This document shows, one piece after another, positions 29,491 through 32,159 of a stretch of DNA of 32,159 nucleotides. The DNA is taken from the NCBI GenBank assembly GCA_002293425.1, contig DBDE01000045.1, forward strand, positions 1 through 32,159, given 5' to 3'. Both the position numbers and the translations under genes were made by a program. The stretch's first letter is position 1; each line of letters starts with the position of its first letter. The stretch comes from Alistipes sp. UBA940. Its GTDB lineage: Bacteria; Bacteroidota; Bacteroidia; Bacteroidales; Rikenellaceae. The notes under the pieces are model-generated. The model was not told where the DNA came from and searched no databases. It was given only the letters and a program-made list of their open reading frames with translations.

Positions 29491-32159
29491 AACTCGTTGC
29501 TTATCAGACGTTTAACTTCGTCGATTGTCATTTTGCGGCGGCGGGCATAGTCGGCCAATTGTCCGGAAGAGAGCCGCCCGAGCGAAAAATATCGGGCATC
29601 GGGATGGTCGACCACAATGCCGCAAAGTGCCTCGCCAGGCACTATCATATAGCTTTGTGTGAGGCGCATACCTGTCTTTTCGGTCACGCCCAGAAGTTCG
29701 AAAATCTCCCTTTTGAGCGAATGGTCGGGCGTGGCGGGATAGCCCAGTGCAAACCGCACACCCGAGAGGGGTAAAGTTTCGGCAAAAGCCTCCGTGAGGC
29801 GGTCGGCAAGCAGTTTTGCCACCATCGCGCCATAGTCGTCGCCCTCCGCACGCAGCTTTTCGGTGAACTCCGCAAGACCCGTTCCGGCCGTGACGGCGAA
29901 GGCCCCGACGGAGCCGCAAATCCAGTCGGCGACACACATTCCGGTCTGTTCGTTCCGCAGCATCGGTATGAACAGTTGTTCATTTATGATGATGTCGTCA
30001 CCCTCGGAATGCGCTGGGAACGTGCTGGCAACGCCCTCGATGGTGAGGGCTTGTTCGTTATCGATCCTTTCGAGCATCGCCGCGGCATCTTTCAGCAACC
30101 GCCGACCCTCGTCCGAATTGCGCCGCACTCCCCACGCGGCGAGATACATATTCCAGTTGATGTGGGGCTCCAGATCGGAGATTTGCCGTGATAAGTACCC
30201 GCCTTGCGCACCTCCTCGTTTCTCGGCTCGGGCTGTACGTTTTGTACTATCCCTCGCCTCGAAACTTCGGTCAGCGCACAATTCGGGCACTTCTGACGAC
30301 AAATCCGCTACCTCCTCTCTCCCCGACGCGGGCTGGAAACTCTGACGAGTTTCGTTCACTGTTTTTTGCGACTCATAACCCTCCCGTTCCTGCTGCTGGG
30401 CAGTTCGAACCGAGTCGATAAATGCCTGACTATCAGCACCGTACAAGCGCGACAGCACGGTCGCACCTTCGCTCGCATCGCGGGAGTGAACCACCGCGCC
30501 GCCATACTCGGGAGCGATCTTCACCGCCGTGTGGAGCCTGCTCGTGGCCGCACCGCCAACAAGGACCGGAATCCGCATTCCGCGCCTTTCGAGCTCGCGA
30601 ACCACCTCGGTCATCTCGTGCAGCGACGGCGTGATAAGACCACTTAACCCAATGGCACTCACCGAGTTACGTGCTGCTTCGTCGGCAATTTTGACCGCGT
30701 CCACCATCACTCCCAGGTCGATGGTTTGCCAGCCGCCGGTTTGCGCAACGATCCCGACGAGGTTCTTGCCGATGTCGTGAACGTCGCCGCGCACCGTTGC
30801 CAAAAGCAATTTGGGCGAGCCCGAAATCGCAGCCGTACCTTTTATATAAGGGGCGAGCGCGTCGACCGCCCGTCGCATCGTGCGTGCACTTTTGACCACC
30901 TGACTGAGAAAGAGCCCACCCTCGCCGAACAGTCGTCCCACCTCGCCCATTGCGGGCATCAGAACGCGCTCGATGACGGCGAGTGCCGAACCCAGTTCAC
31001 CATAGGCCAGCAGCGTGTCGGCGGCGATGGTGGTGTCGTTGCCGTGGATGAAGGCGTCGAGAATGCGCGCTTCGACAGAAGTTGAGGCTGATTTCGATTC
31101 GCTTTGCGAATCGTCAGCCCGTCGCCGCCTCTCAGCGGCGGGCCGCACTTTCGTTTGCCCTTGCTCGGCTCCGGACTGATGTGATTTCGAGGATGCAAAC
31201 TCAGTCAACCGCTCCGTTGCGTCCGCGCGGCGGTTGAGCACCACGTCCTCGACCAGAGTGCGCAAATTGGGCTCTAACTCGCTGTAAGTCAGCGCAGTAG
31301 CAACGTTGACAATGGCCATATCGAGCCCCGCCTCCACCGCGTGATGGAGAAAAACGGCGTGCATAGCCTCCCTGACCGCCGAGTTGCCCCGAAAGGCGAA
31401 CGAGAGGTTGCTCACCCCCGCCGAAACACGCGCGTAGGGCAGATTTTGTTTTATCCACCTTGTCGCCCGAATGAAGTCGACGGCGTAATCGTTGTGCTCG
31501 GCCATTCCCGTGGCAATGGTCAGCACGTTGGGGTCGAAAACAATATCCTGAACGGGGAAACCGTTGGCTGTCAATAAGTTATACGCCCGCTCGGCGATCT
31601 CTATCTTGCGCTCGAAGGTGTCGGCCTGGCCCCGCTCGTCGAAGAGCATCACCACCGCCGCCGCACCATAACGCCGGATCAGATCGGCGCGCCGCAGGAA
31701 CTCCTGTTCGCCCTCCTTCAACGAAATGGAATTGGCCAAAGCCCTGCCCTGAACACACTGTAAGCCCGCTTCGAGCACCGCAAACGACGACGAATCGACC
31801 ATCCACGGCACCCGAGCCAACTCGGGTTCGGCCGCCGCGGCGAGCAAAAACCGGCGCATCCACCCCGCGCCGTCGATCATCCCGTCGTCCATACACACGT
31901 CGATGACGGCGGCTCCGGCGGCCACCTGGTCGCGCGCAATGCCGATCGCCTCGTCCAATTTCTCCTCGCGAATGAGCCTTGCGAACCGTGCCGAACCGGC
32001 CACATTGGCCCGCTCGCCGATGGGCACGAAATCGCGTACGACCAAAGGCTCCAGTCCGCTCAAAACCGTCTCACGACACGGTTTCGGCACTCCCCTCGGT
32101 CGATATTTTGCCGCCGCAAGGGCTAAAAGGCGCGTGTGTTCGGGCGTGGTGCCGCAGCA
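29487..32159 (-). CDS. metH: Cobalamin-dependent methionine synthase (partial, N-terminus beyond window)
   Basis: 890 residues are visible; the frame is open to the right edge and begins CCGTTPEH, which is the zinc-binding Cys-Cys motif of the homocysteine domain, so a GTG at 32090 is not the start. Domains in order: end of the homocysteine-binding barrel; pterin-binding barrel (VPIGERANVAGSARFARLI ... MVDSSSFAVLEAGLQ ... PNVLTIATGM); B12 cap; B12-binding domain with the cobalt-binding VRGDVHDIGKN; reactivation domain (INWNMYLAAWG ... RFALGYPATPDHSLKREIFELLGVTEKTGMRLTQSYMIVPGEALCGIV). The two linkers on either side of the cobalamin module are unusually long and low in complexity (Arg/Glu/Ser-rich); the first contains a palindromic repeat at 31095-31143. 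Confidence 0.96.
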   Translation of the reverse strand, partial: CCGTTPEHTRLLALAAAKYRPRGVPKPCRETVLSGLEPLVVRDFVPIGERANVAGSARFARLIREEKLDEAIGIARDQVAAGAAVIDVCMDDGMIDGAGWMRRFLLAAAAEPELARVPWMVDSSSFAVLEAGLQCVQGRALANSISLKEGEQEFLRRADLIRRYGAAAVVMLFDERGQADTFERKIEIAERAYNLLTANGFPVQDIVFDPNVLTIATGMAEHNDYAVDFIRATRWIKQNLPYARVSAGVSNLSFAFRGNSAVREAMHAVFLHHAVEAGLDMAIVNVATALTYSELEPNLRTLVEDVVLNRRADATERLTEFASSKSHQSGAEQGQTKVRPAAERRRRADDSQSESKSASTSVEARILDAFIHGNDTTIAADTLLAYGELGSALAVIERVLMPAMGEVGRLFGEGGLFLSQVVKSARTMRRAVDALAPYIKGTAAISGSPKLLLATVRGDVHDIGKNLVGIVAQTGGWQTIDLGVMVDAVKIADEAARNSVSAIGLSGLITPSLHEMTEVVRELERRGMRIPVLVGGAATSRLHTAVKIAPEYGGAVVHSRDASEGATVLSRLYGADSQAFIDSVRTAQQQEREGYESQKTVNETRQSFQPASGREEVADLSSEVPELCADRSFEARDSTKRTARAEKRGGAQGGYLSRQISDLEPHINWNMYLAAWGVRRNSDEGRRLLKDAAAMLERIDNEQALTIEGVASTFPAHSEGDDIIINEQLFIPMLRNEQTGMCVADWICGSVGAFAVTAGTGLAEFTEKLRAEGDDYGAMVAKLLADRLTEAFAETLPLSGVRFALGYPATPDHSLKREIFELLGVTEKTGMRLTQSYMIVPGEALCGIVVDHPDARYFSLGRLSSGQLADYARRRKMTIDEVKRLISNEL
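31095..31143. repeat. Hairpin repeat inserted in the metH linker
   Basis: Hairpin CGATTCGC-TTT-GCGAATCG (31095-31113) followed directly by TCAGC and a second GC-rich hairpin (CGCCGC 31123-31128, loop CTCTCA, GCGGCG 31135-31140). The first hairpin and TCAGC match the rodA-radA copy at 18382-18406 at 20 of 25 bases, with two compensated stem pairs. It is translated as part of an Arg/Ser-rich linker in MetH. Confidence 0.75.

Noticed and set aside
32090..32090. GTG as the metH start codon
   Set aside because: The frame continues upstream to the window edge and encodes the conserved CCGTTPEH zinc motif of the homocysteine domain, so the gene is truncated by the window.

Overview
The window looks like a piece of a GC-rich Bacteroidales chromosome, probably of the Rikenellaceae/Alistipes type (the family placement is inference). 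The evidence is a SusC/SusD/SusE starch-uptake operon, repeated Bacteroidetes-type promoters (TTTG, 19-20 nt, TAnnTTTG), the gene order purH-mreBCD-mrdA-rodA, and a Bacteroidetes-style AddB-like nuclease. No rRNA, tRNA or CRISPR array was seen, and no gene-free stretch is longer than about 140 bases.

Layout. (1) 1-8129, minus strand: an alpha-glucan utilisation operon read susC-susD-susE-GH13 amylase from one recognisable promoter; the amylase runs off the left edge. (2) 8198-8853, minus: a hicA-hicB toxin-antitoxin pair whose promoter carries an 8+8 bp palindrome, the probable HicB operator. (3) 8842-11150, minus: pgi and gpsA, overlapping by ATGA. (4) 11195-18356, plus: purH followed by the rod-shape/elongasome operon mreB, mreC, mreD, mrdA (PBP2) and rodA, tightly packed with several overlaps. 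(5) 18480-23498, minus: radA, then M23-like protein, four-helix-bundle protein, dxr and rseP (listed in transcription order after radA). (6) 23560-24447, plus: a sugar-nucleotide-type nucleotidyltransferase. (7) 24475-25092, minus: an outer-membrane barrel-like protein with a His-Asp repeat. (8) 25134-28007, plus: an AddB-like PD-(D/E)XK nuclease. (9) 28011-32159, minus: metH-metF (ATGA overlap) and an FMN reductase; metH runs off the right edge and has lost its N-terminus to the window boundary.

The unexpected layer is in the gaps between genes. From about 12.7 to 22.7 kb the intergenic gaps hold arrays of exactly four heptanucleotides (types ATTCGTA, ATGnTTA and RTGAAGA), usually as inverted pairs of 28 bp arms. 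One pair brackets a four-helix-bundle (23S rRNA intervening-sequence-protein family) gene placed between the M23-like gene and dxr. Another near-identical inverted pair brackets radA. A third gap holds the two arms with almost nothing between them. This looks like a family of heptad-bracketed cassettes, with the four-helix-bundle protein as the candidate partner or mobiliser.

Two further repeat types sit inside coding sequence without breaking the frame. A 164 bp nested palindrome lies in the AddB-like gene. A hairpin in the metH linker matches a hairpin in the rodA-radA gap and shows two compensatory base-pair changes. Three divergent gene pairs share back-to-back -7 boxes 12-13 bp apart, and several housekeeping mRNAs are predicted to be almost leaderless.
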